A DNA stretch of 64,000 nt, from assembly GCF_000876655.1 (NCBI RefSeq), contig NZ_JYCN01000025.1, positions 186,001 through 250,000 on the forward strand, given 5' to 3'. Shown here piece after piece: positions 45,187 through 54,366 of this stretch; positions within the stretch are counted from its first letter, which is position 1; each line of letters starts with the position of its first letter. The DNA is from Arthrobacter sp. SPG23. GTDB lineage: Bacteria; Actinomycetota; Actinomycetes; Actinomycetales; Micrococcaceae. Below the pieces are notes generated by a model. That model was given only the letters and a program-made list of their open reading frames with translations. It was not told the origin of the DNA and did not search any database. Made by a program: the position numbers and the translations under genes.

Positions 45187-46143
45187 ATGACCACCCTTAC
45201 CAAGCAGCAACAGAACCCGGCAGCCCGGGCCCGCCGCCCGAAGGCGGCACAGCCCGCCCGGACGAGCCGGCTCCGAAGGCTGGGCGACTTGAAGATGGCA
45301 CTGCTGTTCATCTTCCCCGCGATGATCGGCTTTGTTCTCTTCTATTTGGTCCCCACGATCCGGGGCGTCTACCTCAGCTTCACCGAGTACAGCATCCTGG
45401 GTGACCCCACCTGGATCGGTATCAAGAACTACACGGCCATGCTTGGCGATGAACTCTTCTGGAACGCGATGGGCGTCACCCTCCAGTACGTGGGGCTGAA
45501 CATCGGCTTCCAGACCGTGATCGCCCTCGGACTGGCACTCCTTATGCACCGGGTGGCCAAGTCCACGTTCATCCGCGGCGCGCTGCTGTTGCCCTTCCTG
45601 GTGGCCAACGTGATCGTCGCCCTGCTGTGGTTCTGGATGCTCGATTACCAGATCGGCATTGTCAACGAAATCATCAATTGGATGGGCCTGCCGCGCATCG
45701 CCTTCTTCGGAAGCGAACAGTGGGCCATTCCCACCATCGCCGCCGTCAACGTCTGGCGGCACATGGGCTACACAGCCCTTCTGATCTTCGCGGGGCTTCA
45801 GTCGATCCCCAACCACGTCTATGAGGTGGCCTCCCTCGACGGCGCCTCCCCCACCCGGACCTTCTGGAGCATCACCATGCCGCTCCTGCGCCCCGTCATG
45901 GTGCTGGTGCTCGTCGTCACCGTGATCGGCTCGTTCCAGGTGTTCGACACCGTGGCAGTGACCACCGGCGGCGGCCCCATCAACGCCTCACGGGTCATCC
46001 AGATGTACATCTACCAAAAGGCCTTCGGCGAATCGGACTTCGGCTACGCATCGGCACTGTCCGTCATTCTCTTCCTCATTCTTGCCCTGGTGGCCTTCGT
46101 GCAAATGAAGTTCCTCAAGGGCAACGAATCGGATCTGGACTAA
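45187..46143 (+). CDS. CUT1 ABC transporter permease (MalF-like), alpha-galactoside cluster
   Basis: A 318-residue permease with six transmembrane segments after a basic N-terminus. The EAA loop is EVASLDGASPTRTFWSITMP near residue 220. Start ATG 45187 follows GGAAAGG. First gene of an operon of importer and hydrolase under the LacI operator. Confidence 0.92.
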   Translation: MTTLTKQQQNPAARARRPKAAQPARTSRLRRLGDLKMALLFIFPAMIGFVLFYLVPTIRGVYLSFTEYSILGDPTWIGIKNYTAMLGDELFWNAMGVTLQYVGLNIGFQTVIALGLALLMHRVAKSTFIRGALLLPFLVANVIVALLWFWMLDYQIGIVNEIINWMGLPRIAFFGSEQWAIPTIAAVNVWRHMGYTALLIFAGLQSIPNHVYEVASLDGASPTRTFWSITMPLLRPVMVLVLVVTVIGSFQVFDTVAVTTGGGPINASRVIQMYIYQKAFGESDFGYASALSVILFLILALVAFVQMKFLKGNESDLD

Positions 46144-46155
46144 GGAACCCCAGCC

Positions 46156-47097
46156 ATGAGCAACTCCACGATTACCCGCAAGAAGTCGGTCACCGCCTCC
46201 CCTCGCCGGAATTCCGCCAGGAAGCCCGTGAACTGGCGCCGCGTCGGAGCCTGGGCCCTGGTCGCCGTCGCCGTCGCCGTCACCGTGGCGCCCTTCCTCT
46301 GGATGCTCCGCACCGCGCTGTCAACCAACGCCTCGCTGGCCTCCAACGCCGGCAACCTGTTGCCCGCAGACTTCAACCTCGGCGCATTCAAGCGCGTTCT
46401 TGGCATGCAGAGCCCCGAAGAGGCCATTGCCGAGGGCGGCTCGGGTGCCGCGATCAACTTCTGGCTCTACTTGCGGAACTCGGTCATCTTCGCCACCGTC
46501 ACCACCGCAGGGCAGGTCTTCTTCAGCGCGATGGCCGCCTACGCCTTCTCCCGGCTCCGCTGGCCCGGACGGAACGTGGTGTTCAGCCTCTTCCTGGCCA
46601 CCATGATGGTCCCGCCGATCTTCACCGCCCTGCCCAACTTCCTCATGATCAAGAACCTGGGCCTGCTCAACACATTCGCCGGCATGACGCTGCCCTTCCT
46701 GTTCATGACACCGTTCGCCATCTTCTTCCTGCGGCAGTTCTTCCTCAGCATGTCCCGGGAAGTGGAGGAAGCCGCCATGCTCGACGGTGCCAAGCACCTG
46801 CGGATCTTCTTCCAGATCGTCCTCCCCAACGCCGCTGCACCCCTGGCCACCCTGGCCCTGCTGACCTTCATCGGCCAGTGGAACGAATACTTCTGGCCAC
46901 TCCTGGTGGGCCAGGACGAAAACGTCCGTGTCCTTACCGTGGGCCTGGGCGTCTTCAAATCCCAGTCCCCGCAGGGCGCTCCCGACTGGACCGGGCTGAT
47001 GGCCGCCACGCTCGTCGCCGCACTCCCGGTACTCCTGCTGTTCATTGCCTTCGGCAAGAAGGTGGTCAACTCCATCGGCTTCTCCGGAATCAAGTAA
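46156..47097 (+). CDS. CUT1 ABC transporter permease (MalG-like), alpha-galactoside cluster
   Basis: A 313-residue permease with the EAA loop EEAAMLDGAKHLRIFFQIVLP near residue 205 and six transmembrane segments. It follows its partner by 12 nt. Like the first cassette, this one has no ATPase gene. Confidence 0.92.
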   Translation: MSNSTITRKKSVTASPRRNSARKPVNWRRVGAWALVAVAVAVTVAPFLWMLRTALSTNASLASNAGNLLPADFNLGAFKRVLGMQSPEEAIAEGGSGAAINFWLYLRNSVIFATVTTAGQVFFSAMAAYAFSRLRWPGRNVVFSLFLATMMVPPIFTALPNFLMIKNLGLLNTFAGMTLPFLFMTPFAIFFLRQFFLSMSREVEEAAMLDGAKHLRIFFQIVLPNAAAPLATLALLTFIGQWNEYFWPLLVGQDENVRVLTVGLGVFKSQSPQGAPDWTGLMAATLVAALPVLLLFIAFGKKVVNSIGFSGIK

Positions 47098-47141
47098 CCC
47101 CTCACTTCCCTCCTCCCAAGAAACACCTCGAAAGGTCCACC

Positions 47142-48482
47142 ATGAAGAAAACCATCGGCGTCGCAGCTGCCGCCGCGGCAATCGCCCTCTCACTGTCCGC
47201 CTGCGGCGGAGGCAGCACCGCCTCCACCGAGGCCAAGGGTGAAATCAACTACTGGCTGTGGGACGCCAACCAGCTCCCCGCATACCAGCAGTGCGCTGAC
47301 GATTTCACCAAGGCCAATCCGGACATCAAGGTCAAGATCACCCAGCGCGGCTGGGACGACTACTGGACCACGCTGACCAACGGCTTCGTCGCCGGCACCG
47401 CACCGGATGTCTTCACGAACCACCTCTCCAAGTACCCCGAGTACGCGGCCAAGAAGCAGCTGCTCTCCCTCGACGACGCCGTCGCCAAGGACGGCATCAA
47501 GCTGGATAGCTACACGAAGGGCCTGCCCGAGCTCTGGGTGGGCCAGGACGGCAAGCGCTACGGCCTGCCCAAGGACTGGGACACCGTTGGCCTGTTCTAC
47601 AACAAGGCCATGGCGGACTCCGCCGGCCTGACCGCCGAGCAGATGGCGAACCTGGATTGGAACCCGTCAGACGGCGGCAGCTATGAGAAGGCCATCGCCC
47701 ACCTGACCGTGGACAAGAGCGGCAAGCGCGGCGACGAGGCCGGCTTCGACAAGAACAACGTGGCAGTCTACGGGCTGGGCCTGGCAGGCAGCGGCTCCGG
47801 CCAGGGCCAGACGGAGTGGAGCTTCCTGAGCGCCACCACCGGCTGGACCGCCACGGACAAGAACCCGTGGGGCACCAAGTTCAACTACGACGACCCCAAG
47901 TTCCAGGAGACCATCGCCTGGTGGGCGGGCCTGATCGAGAAGGGCTACATGCCCAAGCTTGAGACCACTGTTGGCGCCAGCCTGGCTGACAACTTTGGTG
48001 CCGGCAAGGCCGCCATCAACACCACCGGCGACTGGCTGATCGGCCAGTACAAGTCCTACAAGGGCGTGGAGACGGCGTTCGCCCCCACCCCCAAGGGGCC
48101 TGACGGCAAGCGTGCCAGCATGTTCAACGGCCTGGCCGACTCCGTCTGGGCGGGCACCAAGAACCCGGCGGCATCCGTCAAGTGGGTTGAGTACCTTGGT
48201 TCCACCGCCTGCCAGGATGTCGTGGCCTCCAAGGCCGTAGTCTTCCCCGCCATCACCAGCTCCTCCGAAAAGGCGGCCGAGGCCTTCAAGGCCAAGGGCA
48301 CCGACGTTTCAGCCTTCACCACCCACGTCGAGGAAGGCACCACTTTCCTCTTCCCCATCGCGGACAAAGCGGCAAAAGTTGATGGCATCATGAAGCCCGC
48401 CATGGACGCCGTGCTCTCCGGCAAGAAGCCTGCCAGCTCCTTGACCGAAGCCAACAACCAGGTGAACGATCTCTTCAAGTAG
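47142..48482 (+). CDS. ABC transporter substrate-binding lipoprotein, alpha-galactoside cluster
   Basis: A 446-residue binding protein with Sec signal peptide and lipobox LSLSAC (C21). Features typical of family 1 solute-binding proteins: INYWLWDANQLPAYQQCADDF, TRINGFVAGTAPDV-like TTLTNGFVAGTAPDVFTNHL, and DWDTVGLFYNKAMADSAGL. With the downstream alpha-galactosidase, the ligand is probably melibiose, raffinose or a related alpha-galactoside. ATG 47142 follows GAAAGG. Confidence 0.9.
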   Translation: MKKTIGVAAAAAAIALSLSACGGGSTASTEAKGEINYWLWDANQLPAYQQCADDFTKANPDIKVKITQRGWDDYWTTLTNGFVAGTAPDVFTNHLSKYPEYAAKKQLLSLDDAVAKDGIKLDSYTKGLPELWVGQDGKRYGLPKDWDTVGLFYNKAMADSAGLTAEQMANLDWNPSDGGSYEKAIAHLTVDKSGKRGDEAGFDKNNVAVYGLGLAGSGSGQGQTEWSFLSATTGWTATDKNPWGTKFNYDDPKFQETIAWWAGLIEKGYMPKLETTVGASLADNFGAGKAAINTTGDWLIGQYKSYKGVETAFAPTPKGPDGKRASMFNGLADSVWAGTKNPAASVKWVEYLGSTACQDVVASKAVVFPAITSSSEKAAEAFKAKGTDVSAFTTHVEEGTTFLFPIADKAAKVDGIMKPAMDAVLSGKKPASSLTEANNQVNDLFK

Positions 48483-48494
48483 ACCGCACCTGTA

Positions 48495-48563
48495 GTGGCT
48501 GCGTAAGTGGTCGCAGCCACGGCCCAGGGTGCCGCCGTTTCATCCTCGCGAAGCGGCGGCACC
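48495..48563 (+). terminator. two hairpins between binding protein and alpha-galactosidase genes
   Basis: A perfect 9-bp stem (48495-48503 with 48512-48520) is followed by a perfect 10-bp stem (48528-48537 with 48554-48563). Neither has a T tract. Likely they adjust the ratio of binding protein to hydrolase message. Confidence 0.6.
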
Positions 48564-48656
48564 CGGGGCGCTCCACCCTCGCACCTACAGTCGAATCACC
48601 ATACGAACCCCGCCGGCAGCGTCACCGGACGCCCGCCACAACGAAAGAGAAACCCC

Positions 48657-50879
48657 ATGGATCCCCTGCACCTCCGCTCCGCCGGCACCAGCCTGGTGAT
48701 CAGCTTCGACAGCGGGGAGGCCGAGGTCATCCACTGGGGCGCCGATCTGGGCGCTTCACTCCCCGATCTGGCCATCCTCGGCGAACCAATCCCGCCCTCC
48801 GCCATCGACGCCGCCGTCCCCGCCGGCCTGCTGCCGCAGGCATCCTCCAGCTGGCGCGGACGCCCGGCCCTCCGAGGGCACCGGATCGCCGACGGCGTGC
48901 CCGGCTACGACTTTTCCGTCCGCCTCCGGGTCACGGATGTCAAGACCGGAGGACGTTCCGCCGTCGGGAATTCGGCTGTGATTGTCCAGTCTGATCCCGA
49001 TGCCGGCATCACCGTTGAATCCACCGTGGAACTGCACGACGGCGGGCTGCTGGAAATGCGCCACACCGTCACCAACACCGGCACCTCACCTTTTCAGCTC
49101 GACGAACTGGCCACCGTGCTGCCGGTGGCTCCCGACGCCGTCGAACTCCTTGACCTGACCGGACGCTGGTGCCGTGAACGCCACCCGCAGCGCCGCGCCA
49201 TCCAGCAGGGCACCTGGGTGCGGACCGGCCGGCACGGACGCACCGGCCACGACTCCTCCCTGTTGCTGGCCGCCGGTACGGCAGGCTTCGGCAACCGCCA
49301 CGGCAAGGTCTGGGCCACCCACCTTGCCTGGAGTGGAAACCATGAGCAGTTCGCGGACAGCATTGGGGACGGACGGACCGTGATCGGGGGTTCCGAGCTG
49401 CTGGGGCCGGCCGAAGTTGTCCTCCAGGCGAACGGCAGCTACACCACGCCCGCTCTCTTCGCGGCCTACTCGGACCGCGGCCTGGACGGCATCAGCGAAG
49501 CGTTCTACAGCTGGTTCAGGAACCGGCCGCACCACGTGCTGCCTTCGGCGTCAGCCGTTTCAGGAGCAGGTCATGCGGGCACCGGCAAGGCCCGGCCTGT
49601 AGTGCTGAACGTCTGGGAAGCTGTCTACTTCAATCACGAGCTCGGCGCATTGGTCGAACTGGCCGATTCCGCGGCGGACCTGGGCGTGGAGCGCTTCGTG
49701 CTCGACGACGGGTGGTTCCGCGGCCGCCGGCACGACCAGGCAGGCCTGGGCGACTGGTACGTGGACGAAGGCCTCTGGCCGGACGGCCTCACACCCCTGA
49801 TCGACGCCGTCACCTCCCGCGGCATGGAATTCGGCCTCTGGGTGGAGCCCGAAATGATCAACCTGGACTCCGACGTCGCACGCGCCCACCCGGACTGGAT
49901 CGTTGGGCCCGCCGCACAGTCCCACAAGGACGGGGGCCGGTTGCCGTTGACCTGGCGCCACCAGCACGTCATCGACCTGGTCAACCCCGAGGCCTGGCAG
50001 TACGTCTTCGACCGCATTGACGCCCTGCTGCGCGAAAACAACATCAGCTACCTGAAGTGGGACCAGAACCGGGACCTCACAGAGCACGGCCACGCCGGGC
50101 GCGCATCCGTCCACGAACAAACCCTGGCCGCCTACCGCCTCTTCGACGAACTGAAAAAAGCCCACCCGGGCCTCGAGATCGAAAGCTGCTCCTCCGGCGG
50201 GGCACGCGTGGACCTGGGCATCCTGGAACGCACGGACCGCATCTGGGCTTCGGACTGCAACGATGCCCTGGAGCGCCAGACCATCCAACGCTGGACCGGG
50301 CTGGTGGTGCCGCCGGAGCTGGTCGGAGGACACATCGGCCCCACCACGTCCCACACCACGGCCCGCACGCACGACGTTTCGTTCCGCGCCATCACGGCCC
50401 TGTTCGGACACTTGGGCCTCGAGTGGGACGTGCGCCAGGTCCGCGGAGCAGAGCGGGAGGAACTCAAGCGGTTCATCGGCCTCTATAAGGAGCACCGCGG
50501 CCTGATCCATTCGGGCCGGATGGTCCGCGCCGACGTGGCCGACGATTCGCTGATGCTCCACGGCGTCGTTTCCCAGGGCACCCCCGCAACCGGAGACACG
50601 GCAGCACTGTTCGCGCTGGTCAGCACCAGGACCTCGTTCGCGGAGCGGCCGGGCCGCATCACCATTCCGGGACTGGACCAGGACCGCAGCTACCGTGTGG
50701 AGGCCATCTTCCCGACGCCCGGCGACGCTGATTACGCGCACAACTTCACCCAGGCGCAGCCACCCGCATGGCTGGCCGAGGGTGCAGAGGCCAGCGGCCG
50801 GTTCCTGGCCGAGGTGGGCCTGCCCATGCCCGTCCTCAACCCGGAGCACGCAATGCTGCTCAGCTTCACCGCCGTGTAG
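48657..50879 (+). CDS. alpha-galactosidase, GH36
   Basis: A 740-residue intracellular glycosidase releasing terminal alpha-galactose. An N-terminal beta-supersandwich domain (to about 320) precedes the TIM barrel: VLDDGWFRGRRHDQAGLGDW, WVEPEMINLDSDVARAHPDW, then the nucleophile D469 in YLKWDQNRDL and the acid/base D533 in IWASDCNDALERQ; CSSGGARVD lies between. The C-terminal beta domain ends at SFTAV. There is no signal peptide, so the substrate must be imported by the upstream ABC genes. ATG 48657 follows GAAAGAGAAA. Confidence 0.95.
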   Translation: MDPLHLRSAGTSLVISFDSGEAEVIHWGADLGASLPDLAILGEPIPPSAIDAAVPAGLLPQASSSWRGRPALRGHRIADGVPGYDFSVRLRVTDVKTGGRSAVGNSAVIVQSDPDAGITVESTVELHDGGLLEMRHTVTNTGTSPFQLDELATVLPVAPDAVELLDLTGRWCRERHPQRRAIQQGTWVRTGRHGRTGHDSSLLLAAGTAGFGNRHGKVWATHLAWSGNHEQFADSIGDGRTVIGGSELLGPAEVVLQANGSYTTPALFAAYSDRGLDGISEAFYSWFRNRPHHVLPSASAVSGAGHAGTGKARPVVLNVWEAVYFNHELGALVELADSAADLGVERFVLDDGWFRGRRHDQAGLGDWYVDEGLWPDGLTPLIDAVTSRGMEFGLWVEPEMINLDSDVARAHPDWIVGPAAQSHKDGGRLPLTWRHQHVIDLVNPEAWQYVFDRIDALLRENNISYLKWDQNRDLTEHGHAGRASVHEQTLAAYRLFDELKKAHPGLEIESCSSGGARVDLGILERTDRIWASDCNDALERQTIQRWTGLVVPPELVGGHIGPTTSHTTARTHDVSFRAITALFGHLGLEWDVRQVRGAEREELKRFIGLYKEHRGLIHSGRMVRADVADDSLMLHGVVSQGTPATGDTAALFALVSTRTSFAERPGRITIPGLDQDRSYRVEAIFPTPGDADYAHNFTQAQPPAWLAEGAEASGRFLAEVGLPMPVLNPEHAMLLSFTAV

Positions 50880-50908
50880 CTCCAACGCCTCGTAGCTCCA
50901 ACGCGTCG
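50877..50908. repeat. 16-bp tandem duplication at the alpha-galactosidase stop codon
   Basis: TAGCTCCAACGCCTCG and TAGCTCCAACGCGTCG follow each other directly, differing at one base; the first TAG is the stop codon. Confidence 0.8.
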
Positions 50909-50956
50909 CAGACAGCCTGCCGGCCGGGTGCCAAACCCGGCCGGCAGGCTGTCTGC
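50908..50956. terminator. bidirectional terminator with 22-bp perfect stem
   Basis: Arms 50908-50929 and 50935-50956 pair perfectly around a GCCAA loop, followed by TTTCC. It separates the alpha-galactosidase and the convergent propeller gene. Confidence 0.85.
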
Positions 50957-50969
50957 TTTCCAGGACCGG

Positions 50970-51920
50970 TTAGCGGGCGTCGGTGAGGACCACCTCGTAG
51001 GTGCTGGCCCCGGGAACGCCGAACTTCGCGTTGACCACGGCGAGCGTATCGCCGAACAAGGCCGCCGTCGTCGGGACCTGGAAGTCAGGGCTGGTGATCA
51101 CGTCCCTGACCTCGAAGGACTCCAGTTGCCCGTCCAGGCGCACGCGGCTCACCTGGTTGAGCATGTTCTGCACAGCCCACAGGGTGTTCCCCTTCGCCAC
51201 AATGCCATCCACGTTCGGCAGTTTGGCGCCGGTGATCGCAGCGCTGGCGCCGGTGTGCGGGTCCACCGTGTACAGGGCCTCATCCGCGGAATGCGCCACG
51301 ATCAGGGTCCGGCCACCGCGGACGGCCGCGATGCCGTTCAGGTTGAAGTCCCCGGGAGTGGCGGCCGCAGGTCCGTCCAGTCCGAGCGTACTGGCCTTGC
51401 CGGGCTTGCCGTGGCGGTCCACCGGGACAAAGTACAGCTCACCCCTGCGCGAGTTGGTGAACCAGGCGCCGTCCGGGGTCACTGCGACGTCGTTGATGAA
51501 TGCTTCCTCCGTGGTCAGCTGGTAGGTGGCCACGGTCTTTCGGGTGTCCGTGTCGTAGACGTAGGCCTGGCCGGTGGTGCCGCCGGCAACGAAGAGCAGG
51601 CCGTTCTCCACGTCCACTTTCATGCCAACCGCCATCCGGCCGTCGGGCACGTCAATGAAAAGCTTGGCCGTTCCCCTGCGGATATCTCCGCGGTAGATGT
51701 CCCCCTTGAACAGGTCCCCGGCGAAAAAGGTGGTGCCCTCCCCTTCGGCAATGCCTTCGGCGGACGAAGCGCCGGGAAGCTCAATGACCTTGTCATCGCC
51801 CTTCGTCGACGGCGGACCGGCAGACGCCACGGGTGCCGGAATTATGAGTGCGGCCAGGGCCACAAGCCCCACGGCGGCACGGCGAAGTGCTTTTCCTGAA
51901 TCCACATTTTTGCAGCGCAT
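50970..51920 (-). CDS. secreted SMP-30/NHL-like beta-propeller protein
   Basis: A 316-residue protein with a Sec signal peptide (RRAAVGLVALAALIIPAPVASA, cleavage about residue 33). The mature part has propeller-type repeats: AEGIAEGEGTTFFAGDLFKG, MAVGMKVDVENGLLFVAGG, INDVAVTPDGAWFTNS, LNGIAAVRGGRTLIVAHSAD and VDGIVAKGNTLWAVQNMLN. SMP-30/gluconolactonase relatives hydrolyse lactones, but I cannot identify the metal ligands with certainty, so the activity is open. ATG 51920 follows GAGAGAG. Confidence 0.8.
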   Translation of the reverse strand: MRCKNVDSGKALRRAAVGLVALAALIIPAPVASAGPPSTKGDDKVIELPGASSAEGIAEGEGTTFFAGDLFKGDIYRGDIRRGTAKLFIDVPDGRMAVGMKVDVENGLLFVAGGTTGQAYVYDTDTRKTVATYQLTTEEAFINDVAVTPDGAWFTNSRRGELYFVPVDRHGKPGKASTLGLDGPAAATPGDFNLNGIAAVRGGRTLIVAHSADEALYTVDPHTGASAAITGAKLPNVDGIVAKGNTLWAVQNMLNQVSRVRLDGQLESFEVRDVITSPDFQVPTTAALFGDTLAVVNAKFGVPGASTYEVVLTDAR

Positions 51921-52087
51921 GATGACGCTCTCTCCAGATCGGGCTTTTCCGCGCGAGCTGACCGGTACGGGGAGCTCCGCACGATGGTCCTTCAAGTCTA
52001 GGCACCGCCGGTAAGGGTGGCCAGAGCCGCGGGAGATGGCGGGCACGGGCCGCCGGCTGCGCCCCCCTGGCCGTGCCAAGATGAACC

Positions 52088-53391
52088 ATGACCGATTCGT
52101 GTGAAGTCCTGGTGGTCGGTGCCGGGCTTGCGGGGCTCCAGTGTGCCCGCGAACTGCAGGCCGCCGGGCGTGACGTGCAGGTGTGGGAAGCGGCCGATGA
52201 CATCGGGGGCCGGATCCGCACGGAACAGGTGGACGGTTTCCTGGTGGACCGCGGGTTCCAGGTACTGAATCCCGCCTACCCGGCTGTCCGCCGCTGGGTG
52301 GACGTCGGCGCGCTGGAGCTGCAGCCCTTCGGCGCCGGGCTCGGCATCCGGCGCGATGACGGTTTCGCCGTGCTCGCCCACCCCCTCCGCGAACCGCTGC
52401 TGCTTGCCCGGACCCTCGGCAGCGGCATTGCCACGCCACGTGACGTGGTGGCCCTCCTCCGCTGGGCGGCCCCCGCGGTTGCCCGGTCCTGGGGGCACTA
52501 TGACGACGGCGGGTCCGGCCGGGACGTCACCCTGCGGCAGGCGCTGGACGACGCCGGACTGTCGGGAGGACTCCGCCGGGTGGTCGAACAGTTTTCGCCG
52601 GGGTGCTCCTCGAAGACGACGGCAGCACCTCCAACGACTTCGCCCGGCTCCTGCTGCGGACCTTCGCGCTCGGCGTGCCCGGGCTGCCGCGCCTGGGCAT
52701 GCAGGCACTGCCGAGGCAGCTGGCGGCTTCCCTCGCCGCGCCGGTGCGCACCCGGACCACGATGGAGTCCATCCGGCGCGAGGGCGGTTCCATGCTGGTC
52801 CGGGCCGCCGGAGCCGAGCTCCGGGCAGAGCAGGTGGTGCTGGCCACGGATCCGGTCAGCGCCAGGAGCCTGGCACCCGGGAACGACGACGGCGGACCGG
52901 CGGCAGACGGCAGCCCGGCGGGCGGAGGCGTGCCTGCCCTGAAAGGCGTACTGACGCACTGGTTCGCGGCGGACGAGCCGCCCACCCGGCTCAACCTGCT
53001 CTGCGTCGATGCCCGGGATCCGCGTCGCGGCCCCTTGGTCAATACCGCCGTCGTTTCCAACGCCGCTCCCGGGTACGCGCCCGCGGGCAGGCACCTTGTG
53101 CAGACATCGGCACTGTTCGGCCCGGGACGGCCGGTGCCCGGTGACGACGAGGTCCGCCGGCACGCCGCCGAGATCTACGGCTCGGATGCTTCAGGCTGGG
53201 AACTGGTGGCCAGGCACGAAGTTCCGCATGCGCTGCCCGTCCAGCCGCCGCCGCTGGCGTCCCCTCGCCCGGCCGAGGCCTCGCCTGGTCTCTTCCTCTG
53301 CGGCGACTACCGCGCCACCGCATCCATCCAGGGTGCCCTCGACAGCGGACACCACGCGGCGCAGGCGGTCCTGCGCCCCGACTTCGGCTAG
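52088..53391 (+). pseudogene. FAD-dependent oxidoreductase (amine oxidase/phytoene desaturase-like), frameshifted
   Basis: The first 168 codons read VLVVGAGLAGLQCAREL (FAD Rossmann fold) and EAADDIGGRIRTEQVDGFLVDRGF. After VVEQF the frame breaks in a run of four T (52592-52595); a fifth T restores FAGVLLEDDGSTSNDFARLLL and the rest of the enzyme to LFLCGDYRATASIQGALDSG (C-terminal FAD motif). So one base has been lost, or the sequence has an error. The intact product would be 435 residues. It is followed 5 nt later by an SRPBCC gene and is divergent from the propeller gene. Confidence 0.8.
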
Positions 53392-53395
53392 CCGC

Positions 53396-53764
53396 ATGCG
53401 GTTTTCCGTGTCACGGCACATCAAGGCGTCCGCCGCGGACGTGTGGGAGCTGCTCACCGACGTCGGGCGCTGGCCGGAATGGGGGCCTTCCGTGACAGGT
53501 GCCGAACTGGACCCGCCCGGCCTCAAGGCCGGCAGCACCGGCCGGGTGCGGACAGTGACCGGCATCAGCCTGCCCTTCAGGGTGACGGAATTCGAGGCGG
53601 GCCGCTCCTGGTCCTGGTCCGTTGCCGGCATCCGTGCCACAGGGCACGTTGTGGTTCCGGAGGGGGACGGCTGCCGGATCACGTTTACGGTCCCGTGGTG
53701 GGCGCCTGCCTACCTCCTGGTCTGTGCTGCGGCGCTGCGCCGGATCGCCAGGATCACCGGATAG
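53396..53764 (+). CDS. SRPBCC (START-like) family protein
   Basis: A 122-residue polyketide-cyclase-like lipid/ligand-binding fold: MRFSVSRHIKASAADVWELL, VGRWPEWGPSVTGAEL, VTEFEAGRSWSWSVAG and ITFTVPWWAPAYLLV. Function unknown; it may act with the oxidoreductase just upstream, as both are in one operon. Confidence 0.85.
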   Translation: MRFSVSRHIKASAADVWELLTDVGRWPEWGPSVTGAELDPPGLKAGSTGRVRTVTGISLPFRVTEFEAGRSWSWSVAGIRATGHVVVPEGDGCRITFTVPWWAPAYLLVCAAALRRIARITG

Positions 53765-53874
53765 GGACAGCAGCGGCACAGGGACAGCGGCTCTGCGAAT
53801 GGACGCCGTGGCCTCAGCGGGTCAGGCGGCCCTCAGACGGTCGTAAAGAACCGCGCACGCCGCCCGCAAAGCGA

Positions 53875-53880
53875 TAGATT
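53875..53880 (+). promoter_or_regulatory. -10 element of a leaderless aroQ transcript
   Basis: TAGATT is followed by 7 nt and ATG 53888. No clear -35. Confidence 0.45.
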
Positions 53881-53887
53881 GGCTCAC

Positions 53888-54364
53888 ATGACTGAAGCCT
53901 CCCCCGCCACCGACGCCGGCCGCGGCACCATCCTGGTCCTCAACGGGCCTAACCTGAATCTGCTGGGAACCCGGGAACCGGAGAAGTACGGCACGGCCAC
54001 GCTGGCCGACGTGGAACAGCTCGCCAAAGATGCCGCCGCCGCGTACGGCCTGGAGGCTGAATGTTTCCAGTCCAACCACGAGGGCGCCCTGGTTGACGCC
54101 ATCCACGCTGCCCGGGGCAAGGCCATCGGCATCGTCCTCAATGCCGGCGCGTACACCCACACTTCGGTGGCCATCCGCGACGCGATCTCCGCAGTGCAGC
54201 TGCCGGCCGTGGAGGTCCACATCACCAACGTCCATGCCCGCGAGGAATTCCGGCACCACTCCTACCTTTCGGACATCAGCAAGGCAGTGATAGCCGGCGC
54301 CGGCGTCATGGGCTACCGGTTCGCCGTCGAGTACCTCGCAGAGCTGAACGCCGGCAAGGCCTGA
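53888..54364 (+). CDS. aroQ: type II 3-dehydroquinate dehydratase
   Basis: Third step of the shikimate pathway (anti-elimination). The 158-residue protein shows the type II signature [21 protein letters not shown] (tyrosine and arginine in the lid loop), [30 protein letters not shown] and [20 protein letters not shown] with the catalytic histidine region. Length is normal. The next gene starts 2 nt after its stop codon. Confidence 0.95.
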   Translation: MTEASPATDAGRGTILVLNGPNLNLLGTREPEKYGTATLADVEQLAKDAAAAYGLEAECFQSNHEGALVDAIHAARGKAIGIVLNAGAYTHTSVAIRDAISAVQLPAVEVHITNVHAREEFRHHSYLSDISKAVIAGAGVMGYRFAVEYLAELNAGKA

Positions 54365-54366
54365 CC

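Noticed and set aside
49560..50885. Long open frame opposite the alpha-galactosidase (441 codons)
   Set aside because: Antisense shadow; GH36 motifs on the plus strand are unambiguous.
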